DNA from: Synergistaceae bacterium
Lineage (GTDB): Bacteria > Synergistota > Synergistia > Synergistales > Aminobacteriaceae
Assembly: GCA_009783355.1 (NCBI GenBank)
Contig: WRHH01000025.1
Location: 1-35,976 of the forward strand
Length of the DNA stretch: 35,976 bases
Reading direction: 5' to 3'
Below are positions 16,356 to 25,115 of the stretch, piece by piece. The notes under the pieces are model-generated. The model did not search any database. It saw nothing but the letters and a program-made list of their open reading frames with translations, and had not been told where the DNA came from. How positions within the stretch are numbered: the stretch's first letter is position 1; each line of letters begins with the position of its first letter. The translations under genes were made by a program, and so were the position numbers.

Positions 16356-17599
16356 ATTGGCAGACTGTACCACTACGGCAGCTAATAACACCGAACAACA
16401 AGCGTAATCGCCCGGATTTGCCGCTTTTGTCGGTTGTTCGCGATAAAGGCATAATCAAGCGCAAACTCGATAAAAGTGATAACCACAACATAATCCCCGA
16501 AGACTTGAGCAATTATAAAGTTGTTTCCGAAGGACAGTTCGTAATTAACAAGATGAAAGCGTGGCAAGGTTCATGTGGAGTATCGCAATATGAAGGTATT
16601 GTCAGCCCTGCGTATTATGTGTTTGATTTGAATATTGGGAATCCGCGCTTTTTTAACTATGCAATCCGCAGCAGAATTTTTGTTGATGAATTTGGACGCA
16701 TTTCAAGCGGCATTCGAGTTGACCAATGGGATTTATCTCTTCAAAAATTAAAGTATGTTCTGTTCCTCCTCCCGCCCCGCGAGGAACAAGACCAAATAGT
16801 GCGCTACCTCGACTGGAAGGTGTCGCAGATAAATAAGCTCATCAACGCCAAGCGGCGTCAGATTGAGCTGTTGGTAGAGCAGAAACGGGTTTTAATCAGT
16901 ACGACAGTTAATAAAAACCTTAATAATTGGGAAACAAAAAGAATCAAATATTTATTTTCCCTGCGTGACGAGAGAAACTATTTGCCCGCAAGCGACGTTC
17001 GCCTTTTATCGTTGTATGCAGCATTAGGTGTTTTTCCAACAGATGAAATTGAAAAGACGACAGGTAATAAATCAACAACCGTTGAAAACTATAAAAAAGT
17101 ATATACTGGTGATATTGTAGTGAATATCATTCTTTGTTGGCAGGGAGCCATTGGATTGTCTATTTATGACGGTGTAACGAGTCCTGCATATGATGTTTAT
17201 ACTCCATTAACAAGTGAAATATGTGTTAATTTCTATCATTATCTATTTAGAACAAAATGGTTTGGCGACGAGTGTTATAAGGTCGGGCGCGGAATAATGT
17301 CTATGCGGTGGCGAGTATATTCTGATAAATTTACTTCTATTCGCGTTCCTGTGCCGCTTATTACAGAACAACGCTCAATCGTAGTATATCTTGATGAACA
17401 ATGCGGGCACATAGATAAGGTAATTAGCAAACTCAACGACGAAATTGCCTTAACAACTGAATACCGCGCGCGCCTTATCTCCGATGTCGTTACAGGCAAG
17501 CTCGACGTGCGCGGCGTGTCCGTGCCGGAGTATGATGTGGTAGAGCAAGTTATGGCTGATTTAGATGGTGAGATTGATTTCATGGAAAACGAGGGATAA
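16352..17599 (+). CDS. hsdS: Type I restriction-modification specificity subunit HsdS
   Basis: HsdS recognises the bipartite DNA target of a type I restriction enzyme. The 415-residue protein has two target-recognition domains (about 1-150 and 190-345), each followed by a conserved helix: PPREEQDQIVRYLDWKVSQI with INAKRRQIELLVEQKRV, and LITEQRSIVVYLDEQCGHID ending in ARLISDVVTGKLDVR. It appears intact, unlike its hsdM and hsdR neighbours. The start overlaps the Bro-N gene stop by four bases. Confidence 0.92.
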   Translation: MNWQTVPLRQLITPNNKRNRPDLPLLSVVRDKGIIKRKLDKSDNHNIIPEDLSNYKVVSEGQFVINKMKAWQGSCGVSQYEGIVSPAYYVFDLNIGNPRFFNYAIRSRIFVDEFGRISSGIRVDQWDLSLQKLKYVLFLLPPREEQDQIVRYLDWKVSQINKLINAKRRQIELLVEQKRVLISTTVNKNLNNWETKRIKYLFSLRDERNYLPASDVRLLSLYAALGVFPTDEIEKTTGNKSTTVENYKKVYTGDIVVNIILCWQGAIGLSIYDGVTSPAYDVYTPLTSEICVNFYHYLFRTKWFGDECYKVGRGIMSMRWRVYSDKFTSIRVPVPLITEQRSIVVYLDEQCGHIDKVISKLNDEIALTTEYRARLISDVVTGKLDVRGVSVPEYDVVEQVMADLDGEIDFMENEG

Positions 17600-17602
17600 A
17601 AT

Positions 17603-18049
17603 ATGGCGGTAAAGCTTACACAAAAAGAAGCGGACATGTTAATTAATATGCTCAAGAAGACCGTCAAGAAAGCGATCAATTTCCCGCAGAGAAAAGGCAG
17701 AATCGAATTTGATGTTCTGGGAGATAAAAAAAAGGATATATTTGTTGTAAACATTTCCAGAAAAGGAATTGACGAGAATAAAGCAACATATCAAGGCAGA
17801 GTCCGCACAAGCGGGGTATTACTTATGAGATTGGACGTGAACCCAACATCCATACATATAAATCCAGATGGGCAAAGAATCACAGGAACACATTTGCACA
17901 TTTACAGGGAAGAATATGATATGGCTATGGCAGTTCCATTCGATATTGAAAATAAGGAACTTTATCAATTGTGTTTTGCATTTTTCGAGCGGTTTAATAT
18001 TATCGAGCCGCCGAAAGTATTGCAGCAGCTTGTATTGGAAGGAATGTAA
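17603..18049 (+). CDS. DUF6978-like protein
   Basis: This 148-residue protein begins three bases after hsdS. It is probably beta-rich (GRIEFDVLGDKKKDIFVVNISRKG, then RLDVNPTSIHINPDG and THLHIYREEYD). I believe it matches the family called DUF6978 (recall, not a search). It is directly followed by a DUF1828-like gene; pairs of this kind occur in restriction or prophage loci. The function is unknown; a defence or toxin-antitoxin role is only inferred from position. Confidence 0.65.
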   Translation: MAVKLTQKEADMLINMLKKTVKKAINFPQRKGRIEFDVLGDKKKDIFVVNISRKGIDENKATYQGRVRTSGVLLMRLDVNPTSIHINPDGQRITGTHLHIYREEYDMAMAVPFDIENKELYQLCFAFFERFNIIEPPKVLQQLVLEGM

Positions 18050-18053
18050 TTGT

Positions 18054-18821
18054 ATGGATATTCAAAAAATGATTGCCGAATACTCTGAATGGCTCAGAAA
18101 GGAAATAACAATTAACACTTTTGGCGAATATGTTGAAATAACTACTCCATATTTGGATCGTTTTAATGATTATTTGCAAATATATGTCAGGCAGAATACT
18201 GATGGAACAATAACTCTGACAGATGATGGCTATATTATTGAAAGCCTTATTTCATCCGGCATGACATTCAAGAAAGGCTCAAATAGAAAAAAAATGCTTG
18301 ACAGAATAGCAACAAATTTTAGTGTTACCATTGATGGCGAAGAAATAATTACAAATGCGACCCCTCATAGTTTTCCTCAAAAAAAGCATATGATGGTTCA
18401 AGCTATGCTTGCTATTGACGACTTATTTGTTGTCTCTCCAGAGAACGTCAAAGATTTATTTTTGGAAGATATTGAAACCTATTTTAATGCGAATAATGTA
18501 TATTTTTCGAGGGATTTTTCATTGCTTGGGAAAACCGGAAATTTTTACACTTACGATTTCCATTTACAACGCACGAAAGAAAAACCCGAGAGATTTTGCA
18601 GAGGCATCAACAAATTAAACCAATCAAAGCGTGATTTAGCTTTGTTTAATTGGATAGATACACAGGAAAAAAGAGGAAATTCAGGAGAATTGATTGTTAT
18701 ATACAATGATGATAATTTAGTTTCTGATGATGTTTTAAATGGATTTTATAATTACGGAATAAAAGCTGTTCCTTTCAATAAACGAGAAGACCCAAGCTTT
18801 TTGCAATTGTTCGCGGCATAG
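18054..18821 (+). CDS. DUF1828/DUF1829-like protein
   Basis: This 255-residue protein fits the DUF1828 pattern (YLQIYVRQNTDGTITLTDDG, then IIESLISSGM) in its first 100 residues, with a C-terminal DUF1829-like part. No membrane segment or signal peptide is present. It starts at 18054 behind TTGGAAGG, four bases after the DUF6978-like stop, so the two are co-expressed with hsdS. Base composition is more AT-rich than the flanking hsd genes, in keeping with separate acquisition. The family assignment is from memory. Confidence 0.65.
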   Translation: MDIQKMIAEYSEWLRKEITINTFGEYVEITTPYLDRFNDYLQIYVRQNTDGTITLTDDGYIIESLISSGMTFKKGSNRKKMLDRIATNFSVTIDGEEIITNATPHSFPQKKHMMVQAMLAIDDLFVVSPENVKDLFLEDIETYFNANNVYFSRDFSLLGKTGNFYTYDFHLQRTKEKPERFCRGINKLNQSKRDLALFNWIDTQEKRGNSGELIVIYNDDNLVSDDVLNGFYNYGIKAVPFNKREDPSFLQLFAA

Positions 18822-18833
18822 GGGAACAATACA

Positions 18834-19037
18834 ATGTCTACCAACACAAAGGAATCCGGACTCGAATCCACAATCGTCAACTGGCTCGTCGCTCAAAACG
18901 GCTTCGAGCAAGGCGCAAACGTGGACTATAACCGTGAATACGCTGTTGATGAAGTTTGCTTGTTTCGGTTCTTGGAGTCCACTCAGCCGGAGCAGATGGC
19001 AAAGCTCGGCATACGCGACAGCGACTTGAAGCGCGCA
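18834..19037 (+). pseudogene. Duplicated 5' end of hsdR (left copy)
   Basis: These 204 bases encode the first ~68 residues of HsdR (TKESGLESTIVNWLVAQNG and YNREYAVDEVCLFRFLES) and are nearly identical to 20408-20611, at an offset of 1574. After SDLKRA the text switches abruptly into an unrelated PIN-domain frame. The two copies bracket the VapC/HEPN-MNT cassette as direct repeats. Confidence 0.9.
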
Positions 19038-19347
19038 GCAGAACCAAAACAAAGTCAGATGATTGAGCTTGTGGACCAATATGGAGTTGCTTTTTTTAGA
19101 GCAAAGTGATGAAGCGGAGCGACTGGCAAATCTATATGTCACTGAGGGTATTTTCCCTGAGAAGTATTTTACTGACGCGATTCACATCGCTGTGGCAACG
19201 GTGAATGATTTGGATTTTGTCGTCAGCTTCAATTTTAAGCATATCGTGAAACGTAAGACCATGACCATGACGGAGGGAATCAACATCAGAGAAGGTTACA
19301 AACGGATTGGGATCCATTCGCCGACGGAGGTGATTGATAATGACTAA
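19038..19347 (+). pseudogene. VapC-like PIN-domain toxin, 5'-truncated and frameshifted
   Basis: The sequence encodes the C-terminal half of a PIN-domain ribonuclease (VapC type): MIELVDQYGVAF, then EQSDEAERLANLYV, FPEKYFTDAIHIAVATVN and VVSFNFKHIVKRKT. The reading frame changes at a run of seven T (19091-19097). Removing one T restores GVAFLEQSDEAER. The N-terminal half with the first catalytic aspartate is missing, replaced by the hsdR fragment. The toxin is therefore almost certainly inactive. Its end overlaps the small partner gene by eight bases. Confidence 0.85.
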
Positions 19348-19507
19348 TGAGCCAAGAGCTATGCAGGAAATTCATAAAATACGCGAAGTGATTTATGAGG
19401 AAACAAGATACATGTCGCAGGAGGAACGTTCCGCCCTCACTCGAAGAGAAGCGCAGGAAGTAATAGAAAAGTACGGACTAAAAGTGAAGCGGTTAGAACG
19501 GTCATAA
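19340..19507 (+). CDS. Small partner of the PIN-domain protein (candidate antitoxin, 55 aa)
   Basis: This 55-residue charged protein starts with MTNEPRAMQEIHKIREVIYEE and ends in a REAQEVIEKYGLKVKRLER helix. It overlaps the end of the PIN gene, with TCGCCGACGGAGG serving as ribosome-binding site. Small helical proteins of this kind accompany such PIN genes and are presumed antitoxins or accessory proteins. Here the toxin is broken, so this gene is an orphan. Confidence 0.6.
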   Translation: MTNEPRAMQEIHKIREVIYEETRYMSQEERSALTRREAQEVIEKYGLKVKRLERS

Positions 19508-19682
19508 GTCAAAACAATGGTATAACGAATACTCAACTTAATAATTCGAGATTGGAAGCTATAAAAAATGCTGACCGACACGATGGAAACAACGGTTGAA
19601 GCCTTCATCGTCAAAGTGAAAATAGAGCACAATGGTATAGAATATTATTGAATGATTACGAACGTGAAAGGAATTGTTGACT

Positions 19683-20087
19683 GTGAATGACATAGAAAAG
19701 TATGAATATTGGCTTGCGCACGCGCAGGATGATTTACAAACCGCAAAAGCTATGTTTCATGCAAAACGGTGGATGTATGTTATGTTTTGTTGCCAACAGG
19801 CAGTTGAAAAATTAATTAAAGGATTATATGGTTTGCACCTTGGTTTTGATAATATACCGCGTATCCATAATATTTCACGCTTGATAAGCTATTTTACAGA
19901 AAAATTATCCCAGCCTGTAACGCAGGAGAAATTTGACTTTTTCGACATTTTAACACAATACTATCTCAATAACAGATACCCCGATTATATAGAAGATTTA
20001 TTAACACAAACAAAAGAGGACAGCGCAAAGGATATCCTCACAAAGACAGCGGAGGTCTTCGCATGGCTACAAACTTTGAAACCGTAA
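19683..20087 (+). CDS. HEPN-domain protein (partner of MNT nucleotidyltransferase)
   Basis: This all-helical HEPN protein of about 135 residues is the usual partner, often the RNase toxin, of minimal nucleotidyltransferases. Family features are YWLAHAQDDLQTAKAMF, CCQQAVEKLIKGLY, RIHNISRLI and NNRYPDYIEDL. I do not find the canonical R-x4-6-H RNase motif, so it belongs to the variant group where catalysis is uncertain. The GTG at 19683 is preferred, with AAAGGA about ten bases upstream; TTG codons at 19674 and 19677 are alternatives. It overlaps the MNT gene by 25 bases. Confidence 0.85.
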   Translation: MNDIEKYEYWLAHAQDDLQTAKAMFHAKRWMYVMFCCQQAVEKLIKGLYGLHLGFDNIPRIHNISRLISYFTEKLSQPVTQEKFDFFDILTQYYLNNRYPDYIEDLLTQTKEDSAKDILTKTAEVFAWLQTLKP

Positions 20088-20377
20088 GAGAAGAAAGCAG
20101 ACGTTATGCCGCAGAAGTCAGCCGACATCTGCCAGTTGATAAAGCGTACTTATTTGGTTCTTATGCCAAAGGGACTGCGGATGAACTCAGTGATGTGGAC
20201 GTTGCTTTCTTTTTACGCGACTATAGCGGAAAAACACGCTTTGATGTTGGTTTACAGCTTTTGAAAATTAGCCGTTCATTTAACGCTAATTTCGAACCTC
20301 TTGTATTTGAATCAGCTGAAATAGAGCGGAATAATCCTTTTGTCAATGAAATTATTAATACCGGCTTTGAATTATAG
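20063..20377 (+). CDS. MNT minimal nucleotidyltransferase (HEPN/MNT antitoxin)
   Basis: This 104-residue protein has the complete nucleotidyltransferase signature: LFGSYAKGTADELSDVDVAF, i.e. GS-x10-DxD. Members of this family silence their HEPN partner, in studied cases by AMP transfer onto a tyrosine. The start lies within the HEPN gene end (25-base overlap), with GGAGG upstream. The pair appears intact, unlike the adjacent VapC remnant. Confidence 0.9.
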   Translation: MATNFETVREESRRYAAEVSRHLPVDKAYLFGSYAKGTADELSDVDVAFFLRDYSGKTRFDVGLQLLKISRSFNANFEPLVFESAEIERNNPFVNEIINTGFEL

Positions 20378-20407
20378 GCATATACTATGAGAAATGAAAC
20401 CATGTCA

Positions 20408-20611
20408 ATGCCTACCAACACAAAGGAATCCGGACTCGAATCCTTAATCGTCAACTGGCTCGTCGCTCAAAACGGCTTCGAGCAAGGCGCAAACGTGGAC
20501 TATAACCGTGAATACGCTGTTGATGAAGTTCGCTTGTTTCGGTTCTTGGAGTCCACTCAGCCGGAGCAGATGACAAAACTCGGCATACGCGACAGCGACT
20601 TGAAGCGCGCA
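20408..20611 (+). repeat. Right copy of the 204-bp hsdR 5'-end repeat
   Basis: This is the intact start of hsdR, about 97 % identical to 18834-19037. The cassette between the copies is 1370 bases. Confidence 0.9.
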
Positions 20612-22610
20612 CAGTTCCTTGACCGCCTGCGCGGCGAAATAGCCAAGCGCGGCGTTATCGACGCGCTGCGAAACGGCGTCTGTACCCCGCAAGTCTTACA
20701 ATGTTCTACATGACCCCGTCGGAGAAAAATCCGAAAGCAAAAGAACAATTCGCAAAAAATATATTCAGCGTGACGCAGCAGTTGCAGTATTCAAACGATA
20801 ACACGAAACTTGCGCTTGACTTGGCTGTTTTTATAAACGGTTTGCCCGTGATTACCTACGAATTGAAGAACCAGCTTACCAAACAGGACGTGGAGGACGC
20901 TGTATACCAGTACCAAAACGACCGCGACCCTAAAGAGCTTTTATTCCAGTTCAAGCGTTGCATGGTGCATTTCGCTCTTGACGACGCGCGGATTAAGTTC
21001 TGCACGAAGCTCGACGGCAAAAAATCATGGTTCCTGCCCTTTGACAAGGGCTATAACGACGGAGCGGGCAACCCGCCCAACCCTGACGGGATTATGACAG
21101 ATTACCTCTGGAAAGAGATTCTAACCAAGACCGAACTTGCTAACATCATTGAGAACTATGCGCAGGTAATTGAAGAAAAGGACAACGATACGGGCAAGGT
21201 AAAGCATAAGCAAATATTTCCGCGCTATCATCAGCTTTCGGTTGTCAAAGAGCTGCTTGCCGATATTCAGAAAAACGGAGTCGGGCGGAAATATCTCATA
21301 CAGCACAGCGCAGGCAGCGGCAAATCAAATTCAATAGCGTGGCTTGCCCATCAACTTGTCGGGCTTGAAGTAAAGGGCGTCAACGTGGCGGATTCAGTCG
21401 TTGTTGTTACTGACCGCGTGAACCTCGACCAGCAGATTAAAAATACCATCAAACAATTCATGCAGGTCGGCAACACCGTAGCGTGGGCAGAGCATTCAGA
21501 CGACCTTCGAAAAGCTATCAAGGACGGGAAGAAAATTATCATAACGACGGTACACAAGTTCCCGATAATTCTCAACGGCATAGGAACGGCGCACAAGAAC
21601 CGCAAGTTTGCCATTATCATAGACGAAGCGCACAGTAGCCAGAGCGGCAGCATGTCGGCTCAGATGAATATTGCCCTCGGCGACGACTATGATCCCGACT
21701 CCGACATTGAGGACAAAATCAATATGCTCGTCGAGGGGCGAAAAATGCTGACCAACGCAAGCTACTTTGCGTTCACCGCCACGCCGAAGAATAAGACCCT
21801 TGAAATGTTCGGCGTCGCCGCTCCGCAATCAGACGGAGTTGTAAAACACTTCCCTTTCCATATCTATTCAATGAAGCAGGCTATTCAGGAGGGGTTTATC
21901 AGCTATATCTCGGCGGAGCGGAGCGGGAAAAGCTTGACCCGATACTCGACGCTTGCGCTGCGCTGTATAAACAGCTTGATGAGAAAGCTCAAGTAGAATT
22001 TAAAGCGTCTGCTAAAGATTTTGTCCGCACCTATGGTTTCTTAGGCGCTATCCTGCCATATGGCAACCCTGAATGGGAAAAACTGTCAATCTTTATGAGT
22101 TTGTTCTTGCCGAAACTGCCTTCTCCGGTTGAAGAAGATTTGTCGCAGGGCATATTGGAGGCAATTGACCTCGAAAGTTATCGCGCCGAAGCCAAGGCTC
22201 AAATGGCGATTCAACTTGAAGATTCAGACGCGGAAATTGAGCCTGTTCCGACAAGCGGACAAGGCGGAAAAAGTGAGCCTGAACTTGATTTGCTTTCTGC
22301 CATCGTCAACACATTCAACGATATGTTTGGAAATATAGACTGGAAAGATGCAGACAACGTAAGAAGGCAGATAGCGCGTATTCCCGCGATGGTGTCAAAA
22401 GACCAAACATATCAGAACGCTATGCGGAACGCGGATAAGCAGGAAGCCCGCACGGAGAGCGACCGTGTTTTGAAGGCGGTTATTTTAAGTATAATGTCGG
22501 ACAACATGGAGCTTTTTAAACAATTCAACGACAACCCCGCGTTCAAGAAATGGCTGTCCGAGATGGTGTTCAACGCCACTTATAACAAAGACGGTAAACC
22601 TCTTGAATAA
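20408..22610 (+). pseudogene. hsdR: Type I restriction endonuclease HsdR, frameshifted and internally deleted
   Basis: HsdR is the ATP-driven translocase and nuclease of type I systems. Three pieces in different frames are present. Piece 1 (20408 to ~20679) is the N-terminus. Loss of one base near 20677-20680 moves the frame; restoring it gives LYPASLTMFYMTPSEKN. Piece 2 (~20680-21996) has the nuclease core (FINGLPVITYELKNQ), Walker A HSAGSGKSNS, Walker B/DEAH IIIDEAHSS and FTATPKNKT. It then joins, by a deletion removing most of the second helicase domain, to piece 3 (21921-22610; EREKLDPILDACAALYKQL to the C-terminus), again in another frame. It cannot make a working enzyme. Confidence 0.9.
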
Positions 22611-22613
22611 AAA

Positions 22614-22733
22614 GGAGCTGTAACAAAAGTAGTATATTGGCTAGCCAAACCACAATATATAGTGGTTGTTTGGTATTGTGTGCACAATATGTTGTAGGGG
22701 CGGCATTCTGCCGCCAGCTTTTGTTACAGCCCC
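22614..22733. mobile_element. ~120-bp palindromic MITE-like element
   Basis: Terminal inverted repeats GGAGCTGTAACAAAAG (22614-22629) and CTTTTGTTACAGCCCC (22718-22733) match at 15 of 16 positions. Inside are two more hairpins: CCAAACCAC with GTGGTTGTTTGG around 22644-22672, and GGCGGC-attct-GCCGCC near 22699-22715. It has no coding capacity. It sits just after the hsdR remnant, and its terminal motif recurs at 9406. Confidence 0.7.
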
Positions 22734-22767
22734 AATAACTCTTTTTTATTTCGTTGTTTTTTAGAAT

Positions 22768-22844
22768 TGGTGGCGGCGACTGGATTCGAACCGGTGGCCT
22801 AGCGGGTATGAACCGCTTGCTCTAACCAACTGAGCTACGCCGCC
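22768..22844 (-). tRNA. tRNA-Met (CAU), elongator type
   Basis: This 77-base cloverleaf has acceptor stem GGCGGCG pairing with CGCCGCC, discriminator A and an encoded CCA. The anticodon loop TTCATAC gives CAU. The first pair is a normal G-C, and the D arm TAGCTCAGTTGGTTAGAGC is like elongator tRNA-Met, unlike the initiator at 11231. A lysidine-modified tRNA-Ile2 cannot be ruled out entirely. Confidence 0.9.
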
Positions 22845-23297
22845 ACATAAGTCGGATTTGTGGATAAAACTTTGTTGCTGAAACCGCATTATTGCTTATG
22901 CTAAACAATACAAAAACACGCTTTTTTCGTTCAGTTTTAACATCATAAAACGCTGCGATTTTATAGTTTTTATACCCAAGCTCCGAGTTACGCGTGACAT
23001 TATAGCAAATTATTCATGTTTGTAAAGCTTTCGACTTTCACGTTGCCTCATTAAAAATGACCTAAAAATGATCCGGTTTTTTGATTTTACCATGAAATAC
23101 CAGTGCCAAAAACCACTGGATTACCACGTAGCAAAATACCTATCGCTTCGCTGGCACTTCCGTCGCTGCGCTCCTCCTGAGACGCGGGCGTAAAGAGCGG
23201 CTTCGCCGAGGCGCAAAGACGTGAAATAGACAAATTTCATTCATCGTGGTGAACTGCAAGTTCATGGGCATTTATCTTTAACTTCACACTCCGCGTT
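22845..23297. other. Non-coding gap with short inverted repeats
   Basis: No convincing gene is seen in these ~450 bases. There are nested inverted repeats: CCAGTG/CACTGG (23100-23119) and AGTGCCA (23102-23108) against TGGCACT (23151-23157), followed by a GC-rich stretch different in composition from the AT-rich left half. This could be a degraded repetitive element. It lies downstream of moeA and upstream of tRNA-Met (both leftward). Confidence 0.45.
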
Positions 23298-24497
23298 TTA
23301 CAGCAGAACCAACTCCACGTTATCGCCCGGGTTAAGGCCAGGGCTACCTCCCTCTATATCTATGAGCGCGTTGCAGCCTAAGAGAGATAAGAGCGCCCCC
23401 GACGAATGGCTATGCGGGGCAATTTTGACGCGCCCGTTTTCGTATACTGCCCGCACAAATCGCCGCTCCGGGCTACGCTTCGAAAACGCATCATCCATTA
23501 TGCCTTTTACCCTTACCAGCTTCAGTCTCAGGTCGCCCGAAAGCTTGTGCAGCGACGGCCTGCCTAGCAATTCAAAGTTCGTCATTGCGGCAAACGGGTT
23601 GCCCGAAAGGCAGAGCAAAAGCTTTTCGCGGTAAATTGCCGCGAGCACGGGCGTGCCGGGCTTCAGCGAGATTTTCCAAAAAAGGATAGTAGCGCCAAGC
23701 CGCGAAAGAACCGCGTGCATTATGTCCCTGCGACCGACGGAGACTCCGCCCGTGGTGAAAAAAATGTCCACGCCGTCTATTTCCCGTTCTATTATCCGGC
23801 ATACCTCCAGCACGTCGTCTTTCGCGTTGTAAAGGCTTATAACGTCCGCGCCGAGATTTTCCATACGCCCCGCAAGCATAAACAGGTTCGAATTGTATAT
23901 TTTGCCTTGCTCCAACGGCTCTCCCAGCAGCGTCAGTTCGTCTCCTGTGGACAGGAGTCCCGCCTTTACCCTGTCTCTCACTAAAACGCGGCTGTGCCCG
24001 ACGCTTGCCAGAACAGCCAAATGGGCGTAACTGACGACACTGCCGCAACTCAGTATCCTCGTCCCCTTTTTTATGTCCTCGCCCTTGAAGCATATGTTTT
24101 CCTGCGACTTTACAGAAACGTAAAAGCACACTTCCTGCTCGCCGTCGTCGGTATCCTCCTGCTTCACAACGCAGTCGGCCCCCTTGGGAATCATGCTTCC
24201 CGTCATAATCCTTGCCGTAGAGCCGGGGGAGATCGTTCCATCCCAAAATACTCCGGCGGGTATTTCTGCCGCCGCCTTGAGTTTTACAGGTTTGTCGCGC
24301 GAAGCTTGGGCAATATCGGCGGCGCGTTGTGCGTAACCGTCCAAAGGCGAGCGGTCAAAAGGCGGCATATCGATTGGCGCGTGTACGTCCTCTACTGATA
24401 TGCGCCCTATGGCTTTCTCCAATGAAATGAGCCGCGTGCGCGTTATGGGGCGTATTTCGTTAAGAAGCGTTTCTGTTGCCTGCTCAAGCGTTATCAT
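23298..24497 (-). CDS. moeA: Molybdopterin molybdenumtransferase MoeA
   Basis: MoeA inserts molybdate (or tungstate, in MoeA paralogues) into adenylylated molybdopterin, the last step of making the metal cofactor. The 399-residue protein has the expected length and motifs: PPFDRSPLDGYA, RIMTGSMIPKGADCVV, STGDELTLLGEPL, FFTTGGVSVGRRD, LKPGTPV and CLSGNPFAA. Its start overlaps the mobB stop by four bases. It lies beside, and divergent from, a Mo/W-enzyme operon, the likely customer. Whether it prefers Mo or W cannot be read from the sequence. Confidence 0.95.
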   Translation of the reverse strand: MITLEQATETLLNEIRPITRTRLISLEKAIGRISVEDVHAPIDMPPFDRSPLDGYAQRAADIAQASRDKPVKLKAAAEIPAGVFWDGTISPGSTARIMTGSMIPKGADCVVKQEDTDDGEQEVCFYVSVKSQENICFKGEDIKKGTRILSCGSVVSYAHLAVLASVGHSRVLVRDRVKAGLLSTGDELTLLGEPLEQGKIYNSNLFMLAGRMENLGADVISLYNAKDDVLEVCRIIEREIDGVDIFFTTGGVSVGRRDIMHAVLSRLGATILFWKISLKPGTPVLAAIYREKLLLCLSGNPFAAMTNFELLGRPSLHKLSGDLRLKLVRVKGIMDDAFSKRSPERRFVRAVYENGRVKIAPHSHSSGALLSLLGCNALIDIEGGSPGLNPGDNVELVLL

Positions 24498-25024
24498 TTA
24501 AACCCCTTCTCTTTCAAAAAGCTCATTATTAAATCCGCCATCGGCGCCGCGTCGTCAAGCGGGAGCAGTGGAACGGAAGTCTTTGCTTCGGTTTCCAAAT
24601 CGTAATCTCCCGCGACGGCAAAAAGCTCCTCGTCCTTGCAAAAGGGATCTAGGGCTTTATTTGCCGCCCTGCGGATTTCTATTTTAAGGGCGCTATCGCG
24701 CTTGTAGCCTTCTGTGAGAATCAAATCGGCCTTTCCTCTAAACCGAAGTGCAAGCGCGCTTAAATTTTCCTCGTGCTCCCATTTTTCGATTACCGCGATT
24801 TTTGCGGGAGAGGAGACGACGGTTATGTCGGCGCCTGCCTGAGTTAATCTCCAGCTATCCTTACCCGGCATGTCCATATCGAACGAATGGGCGTCGTGCT
24901 TTATAACGCAGAGTTTAATACCGCGTTTTTTTAAAGCGGGAATCAGCTTCTCAAGGTAAGTAGTCTTCCCGGAATCGGAATAACCGACAACGGACAACAC
25001 CGGCGGCACAGAATCATTGAACAT
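24494..25024 (-). CDS. mobB: Molybdopterin-guanine dinucleotide biosynthesis protein MobB
   Basis: MobB is a GTP-binding protein that assists MobA in attaching GMP to the Mo/W pterin to form the bis-MGD type cofactor of DMSO-reductase-family enzymes. The 176-residue protein has the P-loop GYSDSGKTT, the family pattern VIKHDAHSFDMDMPGKDSWR, and LILTEGYKR. A GGGGGG-type ribosome-binding site precedes the ATG. It is first in a leftward mobB-moeA unit. Its presence fits the bis-pterin enzyme encoded just to the right. Confidence 0.95.
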   Translation of the reverse strand: MFNDSVPPVLSVVGYSDSGKTTYLEKLIPALKKRGIKLCVIKHDAHSFDMDMPGKDSWRLTQAGADITVVSSPAKIAVIEKWEHEENLSALALRFRGKADLILTEGYKRDSALKIEIRRAANKALDPFCKDEELFAVAGDYDLETEAKTSVPLLPLDDAAPMADLIMSFLKEKGFK

Positions 25025-25115
25025 TTCAAAATCCCCCCGAAATTTGTACTAAAAATTTAATAACATTATATAATATAACGACATTTGACTATAAATATAC
25101 CGAGGAGGAGAAAAC

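Noticed and set aside
19568-19651. 27-codon open frame between the candidate antitoxin and HEPN genes
   Set aside because: Very short, no good ribosome-binding site and no recognisable family. The surrounding stretch repeats an AATGGTATA motif twice but shows nothing else.
14448-22610. A functional type I restriction-modification system
   Set aside because: hsdM lacks its methyltransferase domain and hsdR has a frameshift and a large deletion.
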